The translations under genes were made by a program, and so were the position numbers. The notes beneath the pieces are model-generated. The model had not been told where the DNA came from. It saw only the letters and a program-made list of their open reading frames with translations, and ran no database searches. From the NCBI GenBank assembly GCA_947034885.2, contig OX344750.2:33342821-33406820 (forward strand): DNA of 64,000 nucleotides, written 5' to 3'. The stretch is from Thuidium tamariscinum (lineage: Eukaryota; Streptophyta; Bryopsida; Hypnales; Thuidiaceae). Shown one piece after another: positions 11,046 through 23,139 of this stretch (its first letter is position 1; each line of letters opens with the position of its first letter).

Positions 11046-11620
11046 GGTTAACCCCTAAACGACGGGCGGTGAACAGTATCCATTTCTGTGCAGACCGCTC
11101 AAGCTAGACCAATCGCAGATGTGAAATGGAACACAAGTCAACAAAAGATGTAGTCCAGCAAGCAATTTACAAGAGGGGCAATGTAAATCCGACACCCTCT
11201 TCTGAGAATTTGGGCTCCTGTAAATATATGAGTTCATTGATTGAGGATTTTCAGTGCACTGCATGATGACACACAATCGTAACTTTGCTATAGAAAAAAA
11301 TTAGATGAAAAACTTTATTTTCCTCATGCGGCAGACTGTTTCGAAGACATTCATCGACCAGAAACTGGCGTACGCGTCATTTAACCCTGAAGCGCTCCGA
11401 CATCCATATTCTGGACGATGAACAGAGGGCTTCAAGGCACTGTTTCATCCAATTAACTTCTCATTTATTAAATGTAACACTTGAATCTAGAAAAGACAAC
11501 CTTCCTTAATGACCAAATTCATCCAATTCTGGTAAATGATATATCTGTACAAAGCTATAAGCGAAAATGCGCAAAAATTCAAAAAAGGATTGAGACGTTT
11601 CAGGGTTAAGGGTTAACAAT
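11046..11620. mobile_element. TTAACCCC family, further ends and half copy
   Basis: An isolated end, GGTTAACCCCTAAACGACGG, lies at 11046-11065; two abutting ends lie around 11347-11400; and 11381-11615 is an inverted copy of about 10150-10390 (landmarks CGTCCAGAAT, AGCCCTCTGTTCATCG, CAACCTTCCTTAATG). The block finishes near AGGGTTAAGGGTTAAC. Confidence 0.45.
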
Positions 11621-12599
11621 GTTATGGACGGAAGGCGCCGTAATCCAGATCAGTTCTCCACGGCCAGCCACATTCCAAGTGGAGCCATTGGACTGAAATC
11701 ACAAAGCCCAAAGCCCAAAGCCCTTCTAGTGACGTCAAGCCCTTCCGAGTCTCTCACTAGTGATGTCAAAAGTGAATCCCAAATGACTATATCAGAATCA
11801 GAGATATTGGACAACTGCCACTTTTAGCTACTGTGCCTAGATACTATGATTAGACTGGTCAAATTTCCATATTTTCTTCTTGCCGAATGAAAGGAGGTTC
11901 CAACGCATGCAAGAACGTGACATTTGGATATTGTATGCCAAAGTTATGATGGGTCAAAGATTTTTATGGTACATACGGTGGAAACACCCAAAACCGTCCA
12001 AATAAGGAATGCAACATAGTTGAAGGCATCTTTTTCAAAAAATGATATTTTTCTAGTATTAGCAAGTGAAAATCATAAAAATTAAAAAAACAAATTAGAT
12101 TTTTTGGAATCAGGACGTAATTTCTAATTTTTTTTTGAAAATATTGGCTCCCTAGACCACTAGAACCATCCTATAGGTGTGCCTTTAACTAAACACTTGC
12201 TGAAATCAGTTGTCAGTGAATGAAAACTATACATGTGTCTTACAATTGCGTCAACATATTAGAATTAAACATTTGTCGGACACTTTAATGAATGCTTATG
12301 GACAGACTTAGTGGTACTCTAGGGTCAGGAATAGGTACAGGGACGGAAATGGGTGTTTCTCCCTTAGGGGTTCTGAAATTGTTTCTTCCACATGGATGCA
12401 TGTTGATTTTAGAGATGTATACAAAGTGATGATGATGCTTCATTTGGGGGGGAAGGGACACCTTACCAATTTGTGGATGCTCCAAATTTTTCACCTTCAA
12501 AATTATAGGTTTAAAAATCAAGATTTACCAAAATGAAATTAAGCATGTAACAATACCATGGCCTAAAAATGTCTAATGGACATTAGAGGGTTCTTCTAT
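11621..12599. other. Intergenic DNA with repeat R1 copy 2
   Basis: 11624-11827 is an open frame of 67 codons without recognisable features. About 12015-12185 is the second copy of dispersed repeat R1, recognisable by AACATAGTTGAAGGCATC and ACCATCCTATAGGTG. No gene is supported. Confidence 0.4.
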
Positions 12600-12976
12600 A
12601 TGAGACAAATTTTGCCAATAATAAGGAAAATGTTGCCAATTTTTTAATAAATTTTGTTGGGATGTATTTGACATGGTGATTTATTGAAATTTTTGTGTTC
12701 CTAAAATTTGTGACCTTATTTTTTTTTGGATCCAATTTCAAATTACAATTAGTGTAGTTTTGGCATGGTTAACTACTTTACATACTTCCTACATTTGTAA
12801 TTTTAGAAATATATGTATTTTGGTAATGCCAAATCCAACCTTTAGATATGACAACAACTTGATAAAGTATCTTTACAAATTAGTATGACTTTCATCTAAG
12901 TGGCCATGAGAAACATAACCGATTTACAATTTATTCATTGTCTAAAAATTGGACATTGAAGTACATTAGAGTTAAT
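12600..12976 (-). mobile_element. TTAACCCC family, diverged copy
   Basis: The segment ends with a decayed terminus (TTGGACATTGAAGTACATTA then GAGTTAA, 12950-12976) and carries the internal landmarks GACCTTATTTTT, TACATTTGTAATTTTAG and GCCAAATCCAACC shared with copies a and b. Confidence 0.4.
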
Positions 12977-13216
12977 AGTGTTAATTGTAAAGTGGTTGCA
13001 ATGCCAGACTAGGAGGCACAATTCAAAGAAAACATAGGACCTCTCTTTGGAGCACCAAAATTAAATTTTAAAGGAGTTTGGTATAGAGTTTCTTTTGCAC
13101 TATTCTTAGTTAAACTTTCCTTTGACATAGAAGATGAACTCCATGACTAATTCTAATGTGATTGATCTTTTCGCTAGATTTTAGAGCAATTTGTTGTCAA
13201 TCACCGTAGTAACTAC

Positions 13217-13245
13217 CTAGTCTACCTACCTACCTACCTTACTTC
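13217..13245 (+). repeat. Short (ACCT)n microsatellite
   Basis: CTACCTACCTACCTACCTTA-type tetranucleotide run in AT-rich intergenic DNA. Confidence 0.7.
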
Positions 13246-13424
13246 CTACAATGTTTTGCAAAGTTCTCCAGAATTGAAAGCTCCAAGTAGCTAAAGTAGG
13301 ACCACCTATAACCAACTAACACCCCATAGCCAATCTATAAAATCACGTATTTCCAACCAAGAGTAGAATGTACTTTTTTCTCCTTTTCAAAGTTGGGATT
13401 AAAATAAGCTTAGAGTCCAAGAAA

Positions 13425-13504
13425 GTAGGTAGCAGTGAGTGGGTAAGTAGTAGTGAGTGGATAAGTAGTAGTGAGTGGGTAAGTAGTAGTGAGTGGGTAA
13501 GTAG
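13425..13504 (+). repeat. 18-bp minisatellite, about 4.4 units
   Basis: Units of GTAAGTAGTAGTGAGTGG at 13425-13442, 13443-13460, 13461-13478 and 13479-13496 plus a partial unit, with 1-3 changes between units. Because 18 is a multiple of three it produces a repetitive open frame (SSSEWV) at 13368-13697; with no start context, splice sites or homology, I treat that as non-coding. Confidence 0.8.
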
Positions 13505-13739
13505 TTTTGGGAAGAATCTAGAAATTGGCTATGGATCCAATGCACTTTTTGTCTTCCAAAAATTCATAATAATTTCAGTTGATGTGATAAAATTACCAAA
13601 TTTTTTACAATCCCCATCTGATTTCCATCATTGCACCTCTGAAAATATTTCCTTCCACTTGCACTACACCAGATCATGTCTAGAATACCTTAAATGATCG
13701 GTTCCAGGTGGTTCTCCAGAACTCAATTATAAAAACCCA

Positions 13740-15229
13740 AAGCACATGAAAAAGGCGACCGGAAGTTTTCTCGTGGCGCAGCATCATTCCCGTCGCATAT
13801 TCTCGAGAAGGCCACCACAGTACACAAATGAACTACCAACAGTCGATCTCCCTGTCAACAAGCTTGGAACTCGTATGCGACAACCACCAGCAAGCTTGCG
13901 GCGCCCTTGCGCGCTAGCCGCCCTCTGCACTTCCCTGCACGTCAGATCGCCAGTTCCATGTGATTCATCACCTCCTCTTTCACATTCCTTTCCGTTCTCA
14001 CACGTTTTCAATTCAGGCTCCCCTCTCAACAACAGCTGCTGAGAATTTGGGGAATCATGAATTTGGGTATCATTGATCGATGCAAGTTTTAGTTGGTGCA
14101 AGTCATTGTTGATGCAATTGCAAGTCTTGGTAGAGCGTGAGATCTTCGAAGCCGTATTTGGGTCTCATGTTTGCTAGCCCAAAGTGCGGCCGTGTCTGGG
14201 AACTCGATGAGGATTACTTGATCATTTGCTGTTGTTGTTTCTTTCCTCTGTTCCCTCTTTCTCCTTTCTTTCCATTTTTCCTTACTTGCCTAGAAGAGTG
14301 CTAATTAAAGTCGCGAGTTCACTTCCTGGTTGCTAATTTGGCTATTTCGGGATTTTTTTTTTACTTGACTAGGGCGTGGTTTGACGGTGTTTGGTGTGAA
14401 TGATCTTCTGCACTCGCCGCTTTTATGTTTAACAATTCGTGGTTATTTATAAATCAATGTTTGTCTGCAGTTGCGTCCTTTCACTTCAGTTCGTGGCTCC
14501 ACCCGCTGTGTTGAATTGGAAGCACGAGCTGCACGGGTCAGTCTTCAGCCGCAGTCTTCCCCAATTGGGTGGGTGGGTGCCTGGTGGAGTGAATGAGTTT
14601 CCTTGTGGTCATTATGTATTTAAATTAACCAGCATTGCAATTGCAAAACGGCAGCGAGCGTGAATCTTGTTGCAGTTCTGAAACAGAGAGTTCTACAGAT
14701 CAAGTGCTCACCCACCATTGCGCCAGTCTCCCAACGCAGGTACCCAAATTTTCTTTTCAATTCCGCAGGAAGAGAATGTGTAGAGTACGCTTGTTTCCCT
14801 AGCGAGAATAGTAGTAGAAATTTCTAGCTATCGGGAGGAATCAGGCGGAATGTGTCCTTCAGGAAAATGTAGCGGCTAATCAATGTTTTCTGTAATCCGG
14901 GAACGGCAATCGGGGAATTTGTGGCGGATATGAACCCCTCCTGCGAATCTCTTTTGCATCGTATTGCGCACCCTGCTAACTCCCCTTTTCCGTTTTCCAA
15001 TCCGTGGGATCGGTTGCTTCTCGTTGGTAGGTTTTAGTAGAAAGAGCCCGAATTGTAACAACACTCGCACGGATTGCATTGGCCATCGGAGTCATTCGAG
15101 ACTTGGTCGTTGGGGATCGCAGAGAATTGTGGTGGGCGAGAATTGGGGAGTTGAAATTGTAACTGTTTAAGGATTTGACCGTTGCAGGCTACGCTCCAAC
15201 ACAATTGCACTGGGAGTTTCTTCGCCACC
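13740..15229 (+). promoter_or_regulatory. Upstream region and 5' leader of the IMP gene
   Basis: From about 13740 the sequence becomes GC-richer than the repeat field, with pyrimidine-rich tracts (about 13970-14040 and 14230-14290) and many short frames on both strands, none with a recognisable product. Frames such as 13746-14042 have good length for their size but no features. This looks like promoter plus one or more non-coding leader exons of the gene starting at 15230; CAG sites such as the one at 15185-15187 are possible 3' splice sites. Confidence 0.45.
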
Positions 15230-18200
15230 ATGGTTCTTCAGCAATATGGTGCGTTTTGAAACTGAGATTGACCAACGAATGATAGGTTTAGTTCTCAATT
15301 TTTCTGCTTTACCAAATGTTTGTACGCCTCGATGATGGAGTTGGGGCAATAGCTAATGAAATGAGCCACTCTTTATCTTCTGCAACGGATTCCCTTCAAT
15401 TTTTTTGCAGAGGATTTGGAGGCCTGTTTAGCTGTTGCAATTGATGCTGCCCAAAAGGCAGGACAGGTAATGTACTGTACATGTTCCCGCCTTGGAGTGG
15501 CCTTCCATTCATTCATTCATTCATTTGGGAACTCTCTGTTTGAATTTGTTTTTGTTTTCTTATTATTGGATGTTTGTGGACTTGGAGTTGAATGAATCCT
15601 TGTCTGTGGTAGACTGATTGACACTTGCTTTTTTGTGGGAATTTTCAGGTGATCTTGAACAATTTCCATAGTGCGAAACATGTGGAGCACAAGGGAATGG
15701 TAAGCAGAATTGGCTACTCAGATTTATTAGACTTGATAAAGAGTGTTCAATAAAATTTCAAGTTCAGAATGTTGGTTAATCTTGGAAGTAGTCATGTCAA
15801 ATGTGATGCAGGCGGTTCTTATTCTCAAAGTTAGAGGTGACTATGAGAGTAAATGAGAATGTTGGTTCAAATTCAAGTTCGGAAAACTAATTAATAGTTC
15901 ACTGGTTTTGTCCAAAAGTAGGGGATGGGAATGAAGCAGCTAAGGGTTGGATATTTGGCAGGTGGACCTGGTGACGGAGACAGACAGAGCCTGCGAGGAT
16001 TTGATCTTCACCCAACTCAAATTGACCTTCCCATCCCACGAGGTAAGCTTAATTAGTACCATTGGCTTTTCTACCATTTGCATCGCCCATCTATGTGATT
16101 GTGGAAACTATGCTTAAGGTGACTACACTTGCAAAAGTCGACCACTCTAAATTATTGTCAAAAATGTATTCCCACTCAAAATTTAGAGTCTATGGTCACT
16201 TCATTTTAGAAACACCTACTTTCAGTACTTAAGAAATCCATAGTTTATTCATACAGTGTTCAAAAATGCAATTTCAAAAGAATCTAGAATTTCCTTTTCA
16301 CTACCAATAAGACCCCACCAAAAGCTTTTCAATAGAAGAAATGGGAACCATCTTGAATTGCTTATTTGTGCGATACTAGATGTAGTTACCTTACTAGAAG
16401 TACATAAGCATGGTAACCCTAAGAAATAGAACCATTGGATACTGACCACACCACTTGCATCATCAGTTTCTTCACAGCTCCAATCAACATAGATTTTCCC
16501 TATTAGCCTGTACGAGACATTAATTGACAAAAGGCACACTATAGTTTGCAATTTCGATTTATATTGTTGTACTCGTTTTCACGCATATTCTTGGCGCATG
16601 ACCTAATTAGTTGGACGCAAGTAAGTTAAGTACCCATGGTTATGTTGTTTGGGGGATGTTGTTTTTGACTGCAGTTAATAGGAGAGGAGACATCTGCAGA
16701 GAATGGCACGCCGGTGTTGAGCGATGCGCCCACATGGGTGGTGGATCCCTTGGACGGAACCACCAACTTTGTCCACAAATTCCCGTTCGTGTGTGTTTCC
16801 ATTGGGCTTGTCATCAACAAAGTCCCGGTGGTGGGCGTCGTCTACAACCCGATTATGGGCGAGCTTTTCACGGCTGTCAAAGGAAAGGGCGCGCACTTGA
16901 ATGGGCAACGAATCCGGGGTAACGATGTCTCTACTAAATTTGCGATTTGCGCTTGTGCTTTCTTGCATTCTTTGCATTTGGTGTGCATTAGAAACATTCA
17001 AGCAAGTATGCTACAAAAGACTCGCTCTAGCCCTCGAGCGCTCAAGCGCTACAAATTTACAACAAGGAATTCAGATTGGTGATAAAGAAGTGATGAAGGA
17101 ACCGTCTCTTTCTTTTCAAGTCATTGACCGTGTGGGTTTTGGTGGGTCATGGCTGATTTTCAGCTTCAAGCCAAGAGAAGATCGGAACTGCAATTCTGGC
17201 GACTGAGGTTGGAACCATCCGCGACAAGAAGACCGTGGATCGGACCACCAACACGATCAACAATCTGCTCTTCCAGGTAATGAGATGACAATGTTGCGAG
17301 GGTATGCAATCAATTCGCCTTTCCTGCTATCAATCAGTTTGCTGCTCCAATGTTTCCTTGTTTGGCAAAATTTCGCCAGCTCCGGTGTCTTTGGTAGCAA
17401 GTCATTGAATAGAATTGGGAGGGATGTCAACGTACGAGCTCCTTCTTGTCAGAGTTGGCAAAATTTTGTCCGGAAATGAAACATTGGTTTGTTCATCTTT
17501 ATGCCGTTTCTGGTGAATTTGGGGTTTGTTACAGCTAAGTAACTCAAGCATCTCTTTTTTCTTTCCGCATCTTGTAGGTGCGATCGGTGCGTATGAGTGG
17601 TTCATGTGCTATGAACTTGTGTGGTGTTGCGTGTGGGAGGCTGGACATGTTCTACGAGATTGGATTTGGTGGGCCTTGGTAAGCACAACCCTAATTTCTA
17701 TACCCAAATCACACCCTGCCTAAAACCACCGTCATTGCTCTGTTTGTGTACACTTCCAAAATCAATGTGTAGGTACATGGATGAAATGATTTTGGAACCT
17801 CAGCCCCCCCAAAAATTTTGACCCCTTCCTAACTTTTGCATACGGGATCCAATTGTCGCATTTATTGGTGTGTTGGAACCTCCTGTGACTTGTTAACAAA
17901 GAGTATCGAATGAACATTTGAAATACTTAATAATTAGTAACCAGGCACAGTAGCAAAGGGCGGCAGTTGGGGGGGGTACCCACCTTCTTATTCACCTTAC
18001 CCCGTGCATCAAGATTCTACCCATCAAGGTTCAATTAGTGTAATCCAATTCCCAAATTGACAATTTCGAGTTTCTTTGAAAATTATTTTTTCTATTTTTC
18101 ACAATTAACTAGCTTTGGTTGTATGGTTTAATGCAGGGATGTGGCAGGAGGAGCTTTGATTGTACAAGAAGCTGGTGGACTCGTCTTTGATCCGTGAGCC

Positions 18201-18519
18201 CCGCACCTGACAAGCCTTGTGGTGACAAATAGTCAAGCAACTTAATTAATAGAAAAACCTCAAGTTTTGAAATTGCTGTGCCTGGTAACAAGTCCATACT
18301 TCTGTCAATAATTGTTGCTAGTGAGATGCCGTGCTAATCTAACATTGACGGATTGTTGTGCATTCAAAACATGGAAAATTAATGTTACAAGATCTGATTC
18401 TGAAATACTGTATCGGTTTGTGCAGATCTGGCGGAGACTTCGACTTGATGGCACGTCGCATTGCATCATCAAATGCACATTTGAAACAAGCCCTTGTTGC
18501 TGCCATCGCCGGAGGCTAA
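15230..18519 (+). CDS. VTC4: Inositol monophosphatase / L-galactose-1-phosphate phosphatase, 9 exons
   Basis: Mg2+-dependent phosphatase of the IMP family; plant VTC4 enzymes hydrolyse L-galactose 1-phosphate (ascorbate pathway) and myo-inositol 1-phosphate. Exons: 15230-15248, 15411-15466, 15649-15699, 15962-16042, 16675-16918, 17164-17276, 17578-17678, 18137-18193, 18426-18519 (TAA); all junctions are GT-AG and in phase, giving 271 aa, the same length as Arabidopsis VTC4. Metal-binding motifs are complete: GEET (residues 72-75), [11 protein letters not shown] (90-100, with D93, D96) and [15 protein letters not shown] (D223). No transit peptide is visible, so a cytosolic enzyme is likely. 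The start has the context GCCACCATG. After RIR the splice yields ASSQEKIGT, where Arabidopsis has KVSAQSELL. Identity to the family is near certain; IMP versus VTC4 naming rests on overall resemblance. Confidence 0.95.
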
Positions 18520-20824
18520 CTTAATAAAAAACTTACGTGTGAACTCACTGAACATCACGAGAAGTAGTTCCTAAGCTTGGTTAGCTTGGACGAGTGCTAT
18601 CGAATTTGTGAATTTTGTCAAAGCCTGTTTAGGCTGTAGATATGGAGCTGTAGATGGGCATTTGCCGTGTAGGCTAGTTATGGTAGATCAACAACCGGGT
18701 AGACTTATTTTATACAATTTTTTCTGCAGTGCAGGGGGCTACTATCCTGATGCAAACAATGTTATTACTAATAAGTTAAAGCAGAGTTCTGGCTGATACC
18801 CATTTCCTTCTCTCAAATTTTTATTTTTTACACTGGCTGCACAAAACACTGAAGAATCTGTATACACTTGGATCTCTGAAAATTTTACCACACAAACTTG
18901 AAAAGAGAGCACAAATTTCCCACCCAACAAGTTTGATTGAATTTAGATATGGGATGCAAAAGTTATAGTACTTTGAATTGGACTTCCAAACTAAGGTAGG
19001 CGAATCCAATGCCAACCATGGATCTAGTACCACTCAAATGTAGGGTTGTAATTGATTCTAAAGTAAGAATCTACTAAGTGAGGACACATTTGGTGCCCTT
19101 GGGCCCATAGTAGAGTTAATAATATAATATCCCTAAAATTGTATCAAACCCAAATTTGCCCAATGTAGTTTTTGGTTGATTTTGGTCTTCCTTTGCCTTC
19201 AAGTAGATTAAGATGGGAGCACCCTAAACTGTCCATGTAAGAAATTCAACATAGTTGGAGGCATCTTTTTTTAGAAATGATAATTTGTAGTATTAGTGAG
19301 TGAAATCATGAATATTAAAAAAAAGATCTTTTTATGTTGTATGTAGTTTCTATGATTTTTTAAAGTATTGGGGTGCCTAGACTACTGAAACTATCCTATA
19401 GGTGCATCCAAATTTGAATTCTGTGAAATTCAATTGTTAGCAAATCATATTTAAATACATGTCCTTCAAATGTATTCGCAAATCAATATTTAGCATGTAG
19501 AAAACACATTTACCAGAGTCTATAAATATAATTAGATGAGTCTAGAGACAAAGAAAAAGGTACATGTTTGGGAATGGATATTTCTACCTCAAAATTCATC
19601 GAATCCTAAATTTGGATGTGCAAGGGCGATGAATATTGTATTTCCTAAATGGAGATGAAACCCTCCCTTTTTTTGCATTTTTTTGTGGGCCTTTGAAATG
19701 ATAGATATGGTGGTGTGGAGGTCTCCACATAAAATTGCATTAAGTATTGCCTCTATCAAAATCAATCTCCCTATGATGTGTAATCTTTTGTTTAAAAATT
19801 ATCTAGTGGTGAGAACCATGTTTTTCATTTGAAATTATATATACGAGCAATTTGAAAAATTTGTTTAAAATCATACAAGGTGGGATACAAGAAGCATTAG
19901 CCACGGCACAAGCAAGGAACACTTGTAATAATTTATTGTGTGTCCGACTTACATGCAAGCATAACTTTGGGTGTATCCAGTCAATATCTTTGAAATCAGT
20001 CATTAGACGTGTTTTATACAAACTCAATTATATTTCATTTTTTTAAATTAAAAAAAAACAAATAGCATTAGATTAATTATTTTCATTTCGTAACAATTCA
20101 TAGTTTTGATGAGAATGAATTTCACTTGGTAATTCAGAGATAAATGTTCTTCCATTAGGATTACAAAAATTTGTCCATGATAAGGTTCTTAAGAAAATAA
20201 ATTCTAAAGAAGTTTGCCTTGTATACACATTTCTAGTCATTCAAAAGACTATTCTAGTATTTCATTGGTTGGTCTAATCTTCATAAATTTTAAAGAATTT
20301 TTTAATCTACTTTCATTCTATTTCTTACAATGTTATCAAAAATCATTAGATGTTTTTTTTGTTAGTTAGAAGGTTGTGAGTTCCCAACTATGGGAACGTT
20401 AGGAAACTTTGCTATGTTTACGATTTGACATTTTTTATTTTTTATTCTGATGCCGCAATTAGAAGAGGTATGGTTTAAGGTTTAGGGTTTTCGAAGAATC
20501 CATACCTACCCACAAACTAAAATTCCTCATAACTTTCACTTCATAAATCCAAATGAAATGATTCAAAGCTTCCCGCATACACAAAATTCTAAAGAACCAA
20601 TTTCAATGTTTCATTTTTCCAAAAAGTTAGTTTTAAAGAAGTTTTTTGAGTTGCCTGAGTTGCCCAAAGATCAAAGAAAATCGCATATCATGCAATAACT
20701 TTCTAACTACTTAGTCAAATGTTATGAAAATTGTTGGGCCTTAAAGCTACTCCTTAAGTGCAAGTTGTGTGAAAATTTCAATGAAAAAAAATAAAAACTC
20801 CATTTGTAGTGAGCTACCCAAAAT
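18520..20824. other. Intergenic region with repeat R1 copy 3
   Basis: 18520 to about 18800 is the IMP 3' UTR/flank. About 19245-19415 is the third copy of repeat R1 (landmarks AACATAGTTGGAGGCATC and ACTATCCTATAGGTG). The rest is AT-rich DNA without recognised genes. Confidence 0.45.
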
Positions 20825-21480
20825 CATAAGAGGATTTTTCAGGGCTTTGAGCATAAGAGGATTTCTGTGGCCCCAAGAGACTGTTTCAGGGGTGTTCCCC
20901 GAAATTGTTCCCACTGCTGCAGACCAGCACCCTGCTGGTCTGAATTTTTGAATTTTGAAAAAAAAAAATTAAATTTTTTTTTTTCAAAAAACTTCAGAAT
21001 GTATTAAATAGAAAAAAAATGATTTAAAAAAATATTTTAAAAATATTTAATATTTAATTAAAATTAATAAAAAAAAAATTTCTGACGTGGCAGTCGCTCG
21101 ACCACATCAGCATCGCATTCCCAGCGTTCCCAATGCGTTCCCAGCGTCTGGGAACTCGCAGTCTCTTACAGGAGCTGAAAATCCTCTTATGGGACTATTT
21201 CAACCCTGTTCCCTAGTCTGTGAACCCGTCAGATTAAATAATAATTAAAAAAATATTAAAAAATTAAAAAATTAAAAGTTAAAAGTTAAAAATAAAATAT
21301 TATTTTAAAATATTAAAATATATTTTTTTTGAAAAAAATTATTAAAAAATTAATTAAATATTAATATCCGATGTGGCAATCTCTTGGCCACATCAGATCG
21401 CTTCTAATATAGCAGCTTTCAGCGAGTTCCCACAGTTTGGGAACTCGCAATCTCTTACACAAGCTGAAAATCCTCTTATG
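20825..21480. mobile_element. Two nested/tandem MITEs, CATAAGAGGATTT family
   Basis: Left ends CATAAGAGGATTTTTCAG (20825) and CATAAGAGGATTTCTG (20852) face right ends AAAATCCTCTTATG finishing at 21191 and 21480. The inner element (20852-21191, 340 bp) carries a small hairpin (CAGACCAGCA..TGCTGGTCTG, about 20920-20943) and a GC-rich core GTGGCAGTCGCTCGACCAC (about 21087-21105) surrounded by A/T runs. The same core, reversed, is in the MITE at 55494-55799. A second, more decayed core (GATGTGGCAATCTCTTGGCC) is near 21370. No coding capacity. Confidence 0.65.
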
Positions 21481-23139
21481 TGCTATGTTGCTAAAAACCT
21501 AGCTTGGTCCTTTAGAGATTAAGGAGTTAATACAACAATCTTTTCTCCATTAGTCAATGCAAACACATGAAATTTGCTTTTCAACCTTCTTCTTTTCTAT
21601 CACAATGCTAGAGGATATTGACAAATTCTTCAATGCACCTATAATTGTAAACCTCTACTATTTTGGTAGAAGAGTTGTAATTTTTACAACATGTCTTGAA
21701 TGACAAAAAAATTAAAAAATGTGGGAATACTACTTACATAAAAAAAATTGTGGCTATTGTTGCAAATTTTTCTAGAAAGGTATGTGATCAAGGAAAGTCA
21801 ATTTGTAGTCATTCACAAAATCAATTCACAAGAACCTCTAGATTGCAAGCCTCTTTAAACAAGAATCTAAAGCATTGCAATCTTATTTTTTTTAAATTAA
21901 AACTTCTACAAGAAAGGATGAAGGGATTATGAATTTAGGCTGTAATTCCACCCCATAGATACCCAAAAGTAATGAAAACCCACCAAATGCCAAGTGTGAC
22001 AAATCTTTAAGAGTACTATTCTACAATCAATCTATTTATCAAAACATCCCCCTATTACGGTAAAACTATGTTTCTCCTTTTGCAATCTTGGTAAAAATTT
22101 CATGGCAATCCAAATAGAACTCCAAAAGTTATGTACCTTAACCCAATTGGCCACCACATGTGACACAAGTACTTCTTGCAATAGCCTTAAAAGCTTTTCC
22201 ATCATTGTAACTCTTCAATTGGTGTTTTGAGGTCTTCACTCAATTCCAATCCACAATAGGATTGAAAATCTTGAGTAATGGGTTTGCTCCAATTTTGACC
22301 ACAATGGGGGTAGTTTACCTTATACAATGGGCTTCTCAAACATATAGTAGAAACTCTCAAGTTGGCCCTCTATAAGCTAGTAAACCTCTGTAAACCTATG
22401 TGTCAGATCAATCCCAGATTGGACCACATTGCAAAGATCACAACTACATCTGACCCTACATCTGACCCTGTACAAGTCAATAAACCTCTTGGGTTAGAGA
22501 GGTTCTAAGAGAGATTCTACTGTAATAGGATAACAATTTATGTGACAAACATGCTCATCAAGTCCATACCAATAACATATGGCCTGTAAAATCTAGCAAT
22601 GTGCCACATCAACCCCTTCAACTGCAGAATAGTCTCCTTAGCACCCAGCCTGTGATCAGCTTGGACAAGTGGTGACTACAGCAACTTTTTACTTCTAAAA
22701 TCATCATACATGCATTTAACTTTCAAAAAATTAATTGCAATTGCACATAATAGATAACCTGATCCTTTGACAACAGGCACACTAACTAAGATGTGGTGAT
22801 CATCATGGTGATCATGATAATATCATTCTAGTAACATACATAAATATTGATTGAGCAGCTGGAATGACAAGTCTCCAAACTATGCAAAACACTTGTTCTG
22901 CAAACATATTCCAACTTCTCAAAAAAGAATTTACGCATGAATTGAAGAGGTTAATGAGGTTTCTACCCATCATTGCCACAAAGGTCAAGAACTGAGTACA
23001 TGAGCAATGCCAACAAGAAATTGTAACTGAATTAAATGAAACCTTCGATCAATCCCATCAACTAAAAGACGTCTCATTAAGGGATCTGAACGAACCTGCA
23101 CCAAGGGTGAAGGATTTAACTAAGACAATCTGCTAGCCA
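21481..23139. other. Intergenic region with a possible integrase relic
   Basis: Mostly AT-rich DNA. On the minus strand, about 22680-22520 can be read as ADHRLGAKETILQLKGLMWH followed by IARFYRPYVIGMDL, vaguely like the zinc-binding start of a Ty3/gypsy integrase (H..LGAKKT-L..-YYWPGM) but with key residues lost. Low-confidence relic; no LTRs seen. Confidence 0.25.

Noticed and set aside
11624..11827. 67-codon Ser/Pro-rich frame
   Set aside because: No homology features or conserved context; sits between repeat fragments.
13425..13504. Short direct repeats considered as a CRISPR-like array
   Set aside because: Contiguous units without spacers in a plant nuclear context: a minisatellite.
13746..14101. 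98- and 105-codon overlapping frames on both strands
   Set aside because: GC-rich leader-like DNA upstream of IMP; no domain, no splice model, no conserved features.
22520..22690. Ty3/gypsy integrase gene
   Set aside because: Only a faint zinc-binding-like stretch without His/Cys pattern, core domain or LTRs; mentioned only as a possible relic.
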